From: Flavobacterium sufflavum
GTDB taxonomy: Bacteria > Bacteroidota > Bacteroidia > Flavobacteriales > Flavobacteriaceae
Assembly: GCF_004016525.1 (NCBI RefSeq)
Contig: NZ_SACJ01000006.1
Location: forward strand, 1 to 64,000
Reading direction: 5' to 3'
DNA length: 64,000 nucleotides
Shown: positions 33,045-41,473 of the stretch, piece after piece
Layout of the letters: each line of letters opens with the position of its first letter
Position numbering within the stretch: position 1 is the stretch's first letter
Translations under genes and position numbers: made by a program
Notes under the pieces: model-generated
Seen by the model: the letters and a program-made list of their open reading frames with translations, nothing else
The model's database searches: none
What the model was told of the DNA's origin: nothing

Positions 33045-35687
33045 CTATCGGTTTAGGTATAATTTTCCTTGAACTGGTTTTTTATTGCCTTTATTTAAAT
33101 GAAGAACATAAAAGTAAACTCCGTTTGGCGCTATCCCATCAATTCCAATTTTATAATCCGAATTTTTACCATCCCATTCTAGTTTATTTTTATTTCCTTT
33201 AAAAAGTACATTCCCATAGCGATCAAAAATTTCTAAAGCAAAATCAGGATAGATAAATTCAATTTTTGGAATTCTAAACGTATCATTCACCATGTCTCCG
33301 TTTGGAGAAAATCCGTCTGGAGTAAAAAAGTCAGGAGTAACATCACAATTAGAAAGAGAAATTGTAACTTCTAAAGCGTTCGAATAACAATTTGTTGAAC
33401 TTGTAAAATTATACCCATAATAAGTCATTCCGTCTTTCAAGAGTACATTGGCAGCCAATTGATTGCCATTTTGAAGAGCATCAAACCAAACTAAGGCATC
33501 ATCCACAGTTGTTCTATTACTTAAATCTTGAACTTTAGGTTGGTCTAATCCGCAAAAGTTTTGACCATCAGTAGCCAATATTGGTGCGTCTGATTCGTTA
33601 ATTGTTACCGCAATAACTGTTCTTCCCGATTCGCATCCCGTAGTCGAATTTACTTCTTTAACATAATAATTTCCAGTAACTAAAATTGTTGAAGCACTTA
33701 AAGCGGTAGTACTTGAAACCGAATCAAACCATTGGTATTGAGAACCACTAGGTGTTAAGTTAGCTATTGTTTTCAAATCATTTTTACAAAAACTAAAACT
33801 ATTAGTTGCAGGATTAGTTGGAATACTGTTCACCAAGAATGATTTTGTTTTATTCAAAGCTACTGCACTACAACCATTGGAATTATCCAAAATAGAATTT
33901 AATATAACAGTTGTATTTCCTGCGTTTACAAGAGCTGAAGCAGGAATCGTAAAACTGGCATTCCCAGCATTGACCGTTAAAGTAACAGTTTGATTTGAAA
34001 GCGTATTGGTACCCGTTAACGAATAATCCACAGTAATGTTGGTCAAACTTCCTAAACCGGATAACTGAACTGTTGCAGTTTGAGCAAGACATATATTATT
34101 AGCATTTACCGTAACAGCAGCAACATTAGGCAATGCTTTTACAGTAAATACTTTTGACAGAGTAGAAGTGTTTGTACAGCCAGTCGTTAAATTGGTGATA
34201 TTAGTAATACTGAAAGTTGTATTTGTTCCAACATTCGGAATTAAATTAGCCGGTATTGAAAATAGTGCCACTCCATTAGTAACCGTAATATCCAGCTGTT
34301 GGTTTGTAGCCGTATTATCTCCTGATAAATTATAGTTTATTCTATAAGTTCCGTTACTTAAATTCGTGTTTCCAGAAATTTCCACTTGAGCAGCCAATCC
34401 TTTACATATTGGATCTATTTTTATAGTAGCCGTATTAATTTTTGGCAAAGGAGAAATAGTCAAAACATCTGAAATTGTACCTAAAATATTAGAGCAAGCT
34501 CCACGACTGGCTTTATTGATAATATTTGTAATTGTAAAAGTATAGTTTCCTACAGCCTGTAAATAAATAGAATTAACATTAAAAGTAAAAGTACCATTTA
34601 CAAAATTACCGTTAACGGTTATATTATTTGTAGTAGTTCCATTAGAAATTCTGTAACTAACATCATAATTCCCATCAGGAATCGCTTGTGGTCCTTTTCT
34701 TAAGGTTGCTGTATAAGTTGCTGTAGCTATTTCATTTTCACAAATATCTGAATTCACGACTAAAGTACTTCCGGTAAAATTTAATGGTTCTTCAATAACA
34801 ATCAGAACTGTAGATTGAGTATTGTTACAAATAGGATTAGAAGATAAAACAGTGTACACAAAACTATAGATTCCTGCTCCACGCGTATTGTAGATATTTT
34901 CTACGTCAATTTTGTTATCATTAGTACTCGTTATTTGATTAGTACCAGATACATCAGCCCATCTTCCCCCTGCGTCTTCATTTGACAATCGGTCATGCAA
35001 ATTAAGATTTTTGTATAAAGCTAAATTATCTGTACTACAAAGGATAAGATTAGAAGCAACACCCGATACCGGTTTTCTAAAAACAGTTATAAAAACTGTA
35101 GCTGATTGTGCCGGACAAGTAGCTAAAGCTGGGACGGTATAAGTATATGAATAGTTTCCTTCTCCTAATGTCTTTGGATTAATTGTATTACCCAGTAAAA
35201 CAACTCCATTACTATCTTTCCATGTTCCATTTTGTTGGGGAGCTATCTTAGTTCCATCAAACGCTGAAAACAAATTAAAAGATTCTACATCATCGCAAGT
35301 AGAAACATTAGGACTTGGTACTCCTGAGTAAGGACCAATATTAACTGTTATCGTTGCCGTATTATTGGTACACACTGAAGGGTCTTGAACATAAGTATAG
35401 GTATAAACGCCACTGTTTTTTATCTTTTGAACATCTAATATTCCATTAAAAATACTTTCTTCTAATGGTTTTGAATTATCAATCCAGACTCCTCCTGCTG
35501 TTGGACTTCCTCCCAAAAGGCTAAAAAGATTGATATTACTATTAACTGGATTTTGAATATCACAAATTGTTATTGTATTACCACTACCGGCACATTGCGA
35601 ATAACTATTTGAAGATAAAAGGAATAGAAAAAGAATAGAGAACTTTATAAAGTTATTTTTTATAAAACAAAGTAATTTTATCATCAT
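33045..35687 (-). CDS. Large surface protein with type-B T9SS sorting domain (gliding-associated C-terminal domain)
   Basis: A secreted adhesin-like protein of 880 residues. A long signal peptide ending SSNSYSQ is followed by repeated beta-sandwich units of about 90-110 residues with paired cysteines, seen in repeats such as NQQLDITVTNGVALFSIPAN and NQTVTLTVNAGNASFTIPAS. An Ig-like ESGRTV-type segment comes next. The C-terminal type-B sorting domain (about residues 790-880) has FFTPDGFSPNGDMVNDTFRI, LEIFDRYGNVLFKG and NGVYFYVLHLNKGNKKPVQG. Such domains direct export through the type IX system. It leads the operon, with PorP/SprF and OmpA genes after it. Confidence 0.92.
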   Translation of the reverse strand: MMIKLLCFIKNNFIKFSILFLFLLSSNSYSQCAGSGNTITICDIQNPVNSNINLFSLLGGSPTAGGVWIDNSKPLEESIFNGILDVQKIKNSGVYTYTYVQDPSVCTNNTATITVNIGPYSGVPSPNVSTCDDVESFNLFSAFDGTKIAPQQNGTWKDSNGVVLLGNTINPKTLGEGNYSYTYTVPALATCPAQSATVFITVFRKPVSGVASNLILCSTDNLALYKNLNLHDRLSNEDAGGRWADVSGTNQITSTNDNKIDVENIYNTRGAGIYSFVYTVLSSNPICNNTQSTVLIVIEEPLNFTGSTLVVNSDICENEIATATYTATLRKGPQAIPDGNYDVSYRISNGTTTNNITVNGNFVNGTFTFNVNSIYLQAVGNYTFTITNIINKASRGACSNILGTISDVLTISPLPKINTATIKIDPICKGLAAQVEISGNTNLSNGTYRINYNLSGDNTATNQQLDITVTNGVALFSIPANLIPNVGTNTTFSITNITNLTTGCTNTSTLSKVFTVKALPNVAAVTVNANNICLAQTATVQLSGLGSLTNITVDYSLTGTNTLSNQTVTLTVNAGNASFTIPASALVNAGNTTVILNSILDNSNGCSAVALNKTKSFLVNSIPTNPATNSFSFCKNDLKTIANLTPSGSQYQWFDSVSSTTALSASTILVTGNYYVKEVNSTTGCESGRTVIAVTINESDAPILATDGQNFCGLDQPKVQDLSNRTTVDDALVWFDALQNGNQLAANVLLKDGMTYYGYNFTSSTNCYSNALEVTISLSNCDVTPDFFTPDGFSPNGDMVNDTFRIPKIEFIYPDFALEIFDRYGNVLFKGNKNKLEWDGKNSDYKIGIDGIAPNGVYFYVLHLNKGNKKPVQGKLYLNR

Positions 35688-35788
35688 ACCGTAGTTTTTA
35701 GGTTAGATTTCAGGGGTAACACAATGCTAATGTAAGAAATAAAGTAGTAATAAAATCAAAAAAAGTCGACAGTGTTTTCGAATAATAG

Positions 35789-35817
35789 CAAAAAAAGCCT
35801 CACATTTCTGTGAGGCT
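35789..35817 (-). terminator. Terminator of rpsA
   Basis: AGCCTCAC and GTGAGGCT form a perfect 8-bp stem around ATTTCT, followed on the minus strand by seven T, 23 bases after the rpsA stop codon. Confidence 0.9.
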
Positions 35818-35839
35818 TCCTATTTAAAGAATCAGAAAA

Positions 35840-37618
35840 TTATTTTTTCTCTGATTTTTCCATTTTAGCTTTCAATGCAGCTAATACATCATTGTTATCT
35901 CCTAAAGTTGCAGCTGGTGCATTAGTAGTAGATGCAGATGAAGTATTTTCAGTTGCAGCTTTCACGTTTTTCTCTTCTTCTTCACGGAAGATAGCAGTAT
36001 GAGAAGCAACTACTCTTTTGAATTCTTTGTTGAATTCAATTACTTTGAAATCAGCTGTATCACCTTTTTTCAATTTCTTTCCGTCTTCTTTTTCAAGGTG
36101 ACGAGTAGGAATGAAAGCAACGATATCATCTCCAAATTCTACAGTAGCTCCTTTGTCAACGATTTCAGAAATCTCTCCGTTGTGGATAGTTCCAACTGCG
36201 AAAGAATCTTCGTATTGATCCCAAGGATTAGCAGTAGTTTGTTTGTGACCTAAAGATAATTTACGTCCGTCAACATCTAATTCTAATACAACTACGTCTA
36301 ATTTTTCACCAACATTTACAAATTCAGATGGGTGTTTGATTTTCTTAGTCCAAGATAAGTCAGAGATGTAGATTAATCCATCAATTCCTTCTTCTAATTC
36401 TACGAAAATACCAAAGTTTGTAAAGTTTCTAACGATACCTGAATGTTTAGAACCTACAGGGTATTTAGAAGTAATATCAGTCCATGGATCTTGAGTCAAT
36501 TGTTTGATACCTAATGACATCTTACGATCATCTCTGTCTAAAGTTAAGATAACTGCTTCAACAACATCACCTACTTTTACGAAATCCTGAGCAGAACGTA
36601 AATGAGTAGACCATGACATTTCAGAAACGTGGATTAAACCTTCAACACCTTCAGCAACTTCGATAAACGCACCGTAATCAGCGATTACAACTACTTTACC
36701 AGAAACTTTATCACCAATAGTTAAGTTAGCATCTAATGCATCCCATGGGTGAGCGTTTAATTGTTTCAATCCTAATTGAATTCTTGTTTTCTCATCATCA
36801 AAATCAAGGATTACAACGTTCAATTTTTGGTCTAATTCAAGAACTTCAGATGGGTGGTTGATTCTTGACCAAGAAAGGTCAGTAATGTGGATTAATCCAT
36901 CAACACCACCTAAGTCAATAAATACACCGTAAGAAGTAATGTTTTTAACAACACCTTCTAATACTTGTCCTTTTTGTAATTGACCGATGATTTCTTTTTT
37001 CTGTACTTCAATATCAGCTTCAATAAGAGCTTTGTGAGATACAACAACATTTTTGAATTCGTGGTTAATTTTTACCACTTTGAATTCCATAGTTTTATTT
37101 ACGTAAACATCGTAGTCTCTAATTGGCTTAACATCAATTTGAGATCCTGGTAAGAACGCTTCAATTCCGAAAACGTCAACGATCATACCACCTTTAGTTC
37201 TGCATTTAACGAAACCATTAACGATTTCTCCAGTTTCATTAGCAGCAATAACTCTATCCCAAGATTTAATAGTACGTGCTTTACGGTGAGATAATACTAA
37301 TTGACCTGTTTTATCCTCACGGATGTCGATTAATACCTCTACTTTGTCACCTACTTTTAAGTTTGGATTGTAACGGAATTCATTTAAAGAAATAACACCT
37401 TCAGATTTAGCATTGATATCAACGATAACGTCTCTATCAGTAATTCTAACTACAACTCCTTCAACTACTTCTTCTTGGTCAGTAGAGATAAAAGTTTTAG
37501 ATACTAGTTCTTCAAACTCTAATAAGTTTTTTTCATCTACTGCATCAATACCTTCTTCAAAGTTGTGCCAGTTAAAATTTGCTAAAAACTCTTCTTGTGA
37601 TTTAATTTGTTCAGACAT
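35840..37618 (-). CDS. rpsA: 30S ribosomal protein S1
   Basis: An RNA-binding ribosomal protein of 592 residues made of six S1 OB-fold repeats, starting near residues 48, 130, 217, 303, 390 and 478. Repeat signatures include GVVKNITSYGVFIDLGGVDGL, GKVVVIADYGAFIEVAEGVEGL and GIVRNFTNFGIFVELEEGIDGL. The C-terminal tail is low-complexity, rich in Ala, Thr and Ser. In a phylum that rarely uses Shine-Dalgarno pairing, S1 is thought to matter for mRNA recruitment. It is a single gene with its own consensus promoter, a leader of about 110 bases and a terminator. Confidence 0.97.
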   Translation of the reverse strand: MSEQIKSQEEFLANFNWHNFEEGIDAVDEKNLLEFEELVSKTFISTDQEEVVEGVVVRITDRDVIVDINAKSEGVISLNEFRYNPNLKVGDKVEVLIDIREDKTGQLVLSHRKARTIKSWDRVIAANETGEIVNGFVKCRTKGGMIVDVFGIEAFLPGSQIDVKPIRDYDVYVNKTMEFKVVKINHEFKNVVVSHKALIEADIEVQKKEIIGQLQKGQVLEGVVKNITSYGVFIDLGGVDGLIHITDLSWSRINHPSEVLELDQKLNVVILDFDDEKTRIQLGLKQLNAHPWDALDANLTIGDKVSGKVVVIADYGAFIEVAEGVEGLIHVSEMSWSTHLRSAQDFVKVGDVVEAVILTLDRDDRKMSLGIKQLTQDPWTDITSKYPVGSKHSGIVRNFTNFGIFVELEEGIDGLIYISDLSWTKKIKHPSEFVNVGEKLDVVVLELDVDGRKLSLGHKQTTANPWDQYEDSFAVGTIHNGEISEIVDKGATVEFGDDIVAFIPTRHLEKEDGKKLKKGDTADFKVIEFNKEFKRVVASHTAIFREEEEKNVKAATENTSSASTTNAPAATLGDNNDVLAALKAKMEKSEKK

Positions 37619-37737
37619 GCTGATAAAAAATTTGTATTCTGCATTCTCTCGAGTTTCTTGATGTGATAGAAAACAACAGAAGTTGTTTGTATAATTAGTT
37701 GATACCTAAAGGAAACTCTTATTCACCAAAAGGACTG

Positions 37738-37768
37738 CAAAATTAATTCTTTTTTATGTAACTACAAA
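37738..37768 (-). promoter_or_regulatory. Promoter of rpsA
   Basis: On the minus strand TTTG (37765-37768), a 19-base spacer and TAATTTTG (37738-37745) match the Bacteroidetes consensus exactly. The transcript would carry a leader of about 110 bases that contains the hairpin AAACAAC-TTCT-GTTGTTT. Such a leader could be the site of S1 autoregulation, but that is not shown. Confidence 0.85.
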
Positions 37769-37831
37769 ACAAATCCCACTGATAATCACCACTAAACCCA
37801 AACTCAGCCTCATTTATACGCTTTTTCCTTT

Positions 37832-37950
37832 TTTTAGGAGCACAACGACTTGGTTTCCAAGACTCACTTTCCTCCTGCTGTCCGTTCTATCTCTTGTCTC
37901 GTCCCAAAAGACGAGACAAGAGGATGTCTCTTCCATCAGGGCTATTTAGG
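37832..37950 (-). repeat. Dispersed hairpin element, copy B
   Basis: Read on the minus strand it starts CCTAAATAGCCCTGATGGAA and ends with CAGCAGGAGG, a short insert and GCTCCTAAAA. The core is a perfect 13-bp hairpin, CTCTTGTCTCGTC against GACGAGACAAGAG. The ends resemble copy A at 18262-18410 while the core differs. It lies in the 490-base gap between the rpsA promoter and the divergent GNAT gene. Apart from the rpsA promoter and leader at the other end, no other feature is seen in that gap. Confidence 0.65.
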
Positions 37951-38108
37951 GTGTTTGGTTTTCAGAATACATTTTGTAAAGATATTTTGATATATTTGAA
38001 AGAAAAATAACACATGATCATTGTCATACATATCTACCCAAAATCAGGTGGCTTTGTGTGATTTCATCAAACATATAAGCAAATTAGCTGTGATTTTAAC
38101 CAACAACA

Positions 38109-38660
38109 ATGCAAAAATTCAAACCACAAATATTAACACTGAAAAATCAAAAAACTGTAACAATTAGAGAAGCAGAAATTGATGATGCGGAAAAGTTGCT
38201 CAATTGTATAAAAACTTATGTTCCACAAAGTGATTACATTCCGAAACTTGAACAAGAAATTAAACTGACAATTGAACAAGAAAAGGAATGGATTAATTAT
38301 TTTTTGACAAACGAAAATTCTTTGCTTTTAATCGCTGAATTTGAAAATGAAATAATCGGGAATATTGACTTAACTGGCAACCGAAGAAAAATAATGGAAC
38401 ATACAGCAGTAATTGGAATGGGAATGCTTAAAGAATGGAGAAATTATGGTCTTGGAACAGCATTATTAAAATTGGCAATTGAATGGGCAAAAGAAAATTC
38501 AATTCTTGAACTTCTTTGGCTTCAAGTTTACACAGACAACGAATTAGGATTAAGATTGTATCGTAAATTAGGATTTGAAGAAAATGGAATAATGAAAAAC
38601 TTTTTTAAGCAAGACGGAAAATACTTTGACAATCTAACAATGACAATCAACGTAAAATAA
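38109..38660 (+). CDS. GNAT-family N-acetyltransferase, possible integron cassette gene
   Basis: A 183-residue acetyltransferase. VTIREAEIDDAEKLLNCIKT gives the N-terminal GNAT strand, IGMGMLKEWRNYGLGTALLKLAIEWAKEN the acetyl-CoA loop and helix, and LRLYRKLGFEENGIMKNFFK the C-terminal motif. Such proteins often act on ribosomal proteins, antibiotics or small amines; the target is unknown. Within 6 bases of the stop begins a sequence resembling the first half of an integron attC site, followed by a REP-like hairpin. It stands between repeats and upstream of a heat-shock gene, so acquisition by transfer is plausible though not proven. Confidence 0.88.
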   Translation: MQKFKPQILTLKNQKTVTIREAEIDDAEKLLNCIKTYVPQSDYIPKLEQEIKLTIEQEKEWINYFLTNENSLLLIAEFENEIIGNIDLTGNRRKIMEHTAVIGMGMLKEWRNYGLGTALLKLAIEWAKENSILELLWLQVYTDNELGLRLYRKLGFEENGIMKNFFKQDGKYFDNLTMTINVK

Positions 38661-38664
38661 AAAA

Positions 38665-38704
38665 ACATAGCTAACAAGGGTTTTGCGTCAGGCGGGCTGA
38701 AGTA
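38665..38704 (+). other. attC-like half site (putative)
   Basis: The sequence contains GCTAACAAGGGTTTTGCGTC then AGGCGGGCTGAAGT, directly after a GNAT gene. From memory of environmental gene cassettes, attC sites often begin in this way, with a TAAC-type core and a GC-rich simple-site arm. The expected complementary arm (CGCAAAACCC...) is not found in the next 200 bases, so at most a truncated site remains. Confidence 0.35.
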
Positions 38705-38728
38705 CAAAATTCAACCTGCTCCCAGATA

Positions 38729-38749
38729 GCGCGGATTTGTAATCCGTGC
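38729..38749. repeat. REP-like GC-rich hairpin
   Basis: GCGCGGATT-TGT-AATCCGTGC forms a 9-bp stem with one G-T pair around a 3-base loop. It is strikingly GC-rich for this window, within a 286-base gap before the Hsp20 gene. It resembles short palindromes mobilised by REP-associated tyrosine transposases (Y1 type), but no such transposase gene is present here. Confidence 0.5.
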
Positions 38750-38946
38750 CCGCAACAGTGAGCAACACCTAACACTTCAACCATTTACAAACTGAAAAAT
38801 TGACATTTCTTTCTTAAAAATTATTAAAATTTTCAGAAATAAAAAGACTTCAAAAACCGAAACAACTAACTTATTGTCAGTTTATTACAAATGGTATTTT
38901 CTTTGTAGATTATATAAAGAATGTTTAACTTAAAAAATTAATTATT

Positions 38947-39384
38947 ATGACAGTTGTTAGATATCAAAATCAATTGCCTAGTTTATTTGACAGATTTTTT
39001 AATAATGATTTTGAAGGTTGGAATAGAGACAATTTTTCAATGACCAACACTACTTTACCTACTTTGAATATCAAAGAAAATAAAGATTCCTTTTTTGTAG
39101 AAGTGGCTGCTCCGGGCTTTGAAAAATCAGATTTCAAAATTGAACTGAATAATGATTTATTAACTATTTCTTCAGAAAAAAAACTAAACAATGAACTCAA
39201 AGATGGAGAAAGAATTACCAAACAAGAATTCAGTTACCAGTCTTTTAGCCGCTCTTTCTCTCTTCCTGAACTAGTGGATGATGAAAAAATTTCAGCCAAA
39301 TATGAAAATGGTATTTTGTCTATCACAATCCCTAAAAAAGAAGAAGCAAAACCAAAAACTCCAAAACTAATCAGCGTAAAATAA
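38947..39384 (+). CDS. Small heat-shock protein, Hsp20/alpha-crystallin family
   Basis: An ATP-independent holdase chaperone of 145 residues. The alpha-crystallin domain spans about residues 35-130, beginning TLPTLNIKENKDSFFVEVAAPGF and containing KSDFKIELNNDLLTISSEKK. It ends with the conserved GILSITIPKKEE, which carries an I-x-I-like motif, followed by a Lys/Pro tail. A start at MTVVRYQNQLPSLFDRFFND-type sequence is typical of the family. It is a single gene with a strong terminator. The upstream region has only a weak match to a -7 box (TTTCTTTG), possibly because an alternative sigma factor or stress regulator acts here. Confidence 0.95.
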   Translation: MTVVRYQNQLPSLFDRFFNNDFEGWNRDNFSMTNTTLPTLNIKENKDSFFVEVAAPGFEKSDFKIELNNDLLTISSEKKLNNELKDGERITKQEFSYQSFSRSFSLPELVDDEKISAKYENGILSITIPKKEEAKPKTPKLISVK

Positions 39385-39395
39385 GCTGTTAACAA

Positions 39396-39435
39396 AAAAA
39401 AATGAGTTAGATAAACACTAACTCATTTTTTTTTT
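39396..39435 (+). terminator. Terminator of the Hsp20 gene
   Basis: AAATGAGTTA and TAACTCATTT form a 10-bp stem followed by a run of about ten T. Confidence 0.9.
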
Positions 39436-39573
39436 GACACTCCAAAGAAGTTCCAACCTAATTTTACATTTAATTTCCAGTAAGTTAAAAATCCTTTCAA
39501 GAGTTTCATTATTTTTTTCAGACAATAAAAGCTTCTACAAGCCTTAAATATTTTTTTATCTGGAAAAACCTCC

Positions 39574-39581
39574 TATATTTG
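39574..39581 (+). promoter_or_regulatory. Promoter -7 box of tRNA-Ser
   Basis: TATATTTG, an exact consensus match, lies 33 bases before the mature tRNA. Confidence 0.7.
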
Positions 39582-39613
39582 CACTCGCAATCACAAAATG
39601 ATAGCGACATACT

Positions 39614-39698
39614 GGAGAAATGGCAGAGCGGTCGAATGCGGCAGTCTTGAAAACTGTTGACTGTAACAGGTCCGGGGGTTCGAATCCCTCTTTCTCCG
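39614..39698 (+). tRNA. tRNA-Ser (anticodon TGA)
   Basis: The acceptor stem GGAGAAA pairs with TTTCTCC. The anticodon loop CTTGAAA carries TGA at 39648-39650. A long class II variable arm follows, and the T arm shows GGTTCGAATCC. CCA is not encoded. A tyrosine recombinase gene lies 263 bases downstream in the same direction. Confidence 0.96.
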
Positions 39699-39721
39699 CA
39701 AGCTGAAAAGCAAACGGTACT

Positions 39722-39757
39722 AAAACCCACTAAATTCAACAATTTAGTGGGTTTTTA
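39722..39757 (+). terminator. Terminator of tRNA-Ser
   Basis: AAAACCCACTAAATT and AATTTAGTGGGTTTT form a perfect 15-bp stem with a 4-base loop and T-run. Confidence 0.92.
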
Positions 39758-39811
39758 CTTTTTAGGATATATCAAATTATTCATTAAATCTCAAAGTTTA
39801 GGTGTCTTTCA

Positions 39812-39847
39812 AGGTGTCACTAAAAAATCAAATTTTAAGTGACACCT
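39812..39847. repeat. 10-bp inverted repeat between tRNA-Ser and the integrase
   Basis: AGGTGTCACT (39812-39821) and AGTGACACCT (39838-39847) are perfect inverted repeats. A further AGGTGTC occurs 12 bases upstream in direct orientation. They lie between the tRNA terminator and the recombinase gene and could be arm or core sites for it. Confidence 0.55.
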
Positions 39848-39961
39848 AACAAAGAAAAACACCGCTATTACAGGGTGTTCAACAGCATATTCAAAAAATG
39901 TACATCTTGTGTGTAGTTATTAAATCAAATAAATTTAATAATAACTTTAAGGTCACCAACC

Positions 39962-41212
39962 ATGAACACATCAGTATCAATTCTCTTTTATATCAAGAGA
40001 GCAAAAACCAATAATTTAGGGTTTTGTCCGATCTACACCAGAGTTACAGTAAATGCCAAGAGATTTGAGTTTAGTACCAACAAATATATCAATCCTGATA
40101 AATGGTCCTCAGAAGGTAATAAAATTAAAGGTACTACAGAAGAAGCTAGAACAATCAATAGCCATCTTGATTATCTAAAAAACCAAGTTTTAGAAGCCGA
40201 GAAGAAACTTTTCAAGAAAGACATTACTTTAAATTCTGAAAATCTAAAGAATGAATTATTTGGATTATCTGAAACCAAGCGCATGCTTGTTCCCATCTTC
40301 CAAGATCATAACAATAAAATAAAAGAGCTTATTGGAAAAGAATACGCTCCAGGAACATTCGAACGCTACACCACCTCACTCAAACATACCATTGAATTCT
40401 TGCAATGGAAATACAACGTTTCTGATATCGATATTACAAAGATTGATCACGCCTTTATAACCGATTATGAATTTTGGTTACGAAGTGTTAGAAACTGTGC
40501 CAATAATACTGCAGTAAAGTACATCAAAAACTTCAATAAGATTATCAAAATTTGTTTGGCCAATGACTGGCTTGATAAAAACCCATTTGTAAACTATAAA
40601 TCAAAAGTCAAAGAAGTGGAAAGAGTTTATTTAACTGAAAGTGAAATTCAATCCATTATTGAAAAAGATTTTAAAACAGAAAGACTGTCTTTAGTTCGCG
40701 ATATCTTCATTTTTAGCTGCTTTACTGGTTTAGCTTACATAGATGTCAAAAACTTAACAAAGTCTCATATAAGCTTCGGAATAGATGGTGAGAAATGGAT
40801 TTTTACACATCGCCAAAAAACAGAAAGTGCTTCCAAAATTCCAATCCTTCCAGTTACTCAAATGATAATAGATAAATACGAAAATCATCCACAATGTAAT
40901 AACGAAGATAGACTACTACCTATCTTATCCAATCAAAAAATGAATGCATATTTAAAAGAAATTGCTGGAGTTTGTGAAATTGAAAAAGAATTAACTTTTC
41001 ACATTGCTAGGCATACTTTTGCGACAACTGTAACACTCACAAATGGCGTTCCTATAGAAAGTGTAAGCAAAATGCTTGGTCATAAAAATTTGAGAACCAC
41101 GCAACACTATGCAAAAGTTTTGGATAGAAAAGTGAGTGAAGACATGAAGATCCTAAAAAATAAATTGGCAATTTTAAAAATTCCTCCTTTAGAAAAAAAA
41201 ACAAAACCTTGA
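39962..41212 (+). CDS. Tyrosine recombinase/integrase of Bacteroidetes mobile-element type
   Basis: A 416-residue site-specific recombinase. An N-terminal arm-binding domain (about residues 5-90, with YIKRAKTNNLGFCPIYTRVTV) is followed by a SAM-like core-binding domain (about 110-205) and the catalytic domain (215-400). Catalytic residues visible are the HxxR of FHIARHTFATTV, the second His of MLGHKNLRTTQHYAKVLDRK, and the nucleophile Tyr in that same segment. The position of the first catalytic Arg reads CFTGLAYIDVKNLT, with Ala in place of Arg, as in many Bacteroidetes transposon integrases. It sits after tRNA-Ser without recognisable cargo, so it is probably the relic of an integrated element. 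Confidence 0.92.
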   Translation: MNTSVSILFYIKRAKTNNLGFCPIYTRVTVNAKRFEFSTNKYINPDKWSSEGNKIKGTTEEARTINSHLDYLKNQVLEAEKKLFKKDITLNSENLKNELFGLSETKRMLVPIFQDHNNKIKELIGKEYAPGTFERYTTSLKHTIEFLQWKYNVSDIDITKIDHAFITDYEFWLRSVRNCANNTAVKYIKNFNKIIKICLANDWLDKNPFVNYKSKVKEVERVYLTESEIQSIIEKDFKTERLSLVRDIFIFSCFTGLAYIDVKNLTKSHISFGIDGEKWIFTHRQKTESASKIPILPVTQMIIDKYENHPQCNNEDRLLPILSNQKMNAYLKEIAGVCEIEKELTFHIARHTFATTVTLTNGVPIESVSKMLGHKNLRTTQHYAKVLDRKVSEDMKILKNKLAILKIPPLEKKTKP

Positions 41213-41227
41213 CCATATTTAAATTTC

Positions 41228-41391
41228 ATGTTAATTAACCCCAAAAAAGTACCATAGAAGATGAAACACCATTGTGCAAAATAAGCTTCATTGAACAGCT
41301 TGAAAATAAATACAAACAGATCATCTTTAAACTAATTGGTAAAATACTTACCAATAAAAAATTAAAAATTCCTTCACTAAAAATACTATAA
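41228..41391 (+). pseudogene. Possible short gene with a homopolymer frameshift
   Basis: ATG at 41228 opens MLINPKK and then stops within ten codons. One extra A in the run of six A at 41243-41248 would join it to a frame reading STIEDETPLCKISFIEQLEN and on to KIPSLKIL, with a TAA at 41389-41391, for a 54-residue product. The following coding-like stretch is lysine- and isoleucine-rich. I recognise no family. It may be the remains of an element gene next to the integrase, or chance in AT-rich DNA. The rest of the 261-base gap shows nothing. Confidence 0.25.
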
Positions 41392-41473
41392 CTCTATGTT
41401 TTATCTTTAAATTTAATTAAGAACTCATCGCTGACGAGAACCTGCGAGATGTTTTACAGATACTTTTATAATT

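Noticed and set aside
39657..39842. Plus-strand frame, and a minus-strand frame at 39518-39742
   Set aside because: Both overlap tRNA-Ser and its terminator, and have no family motif.
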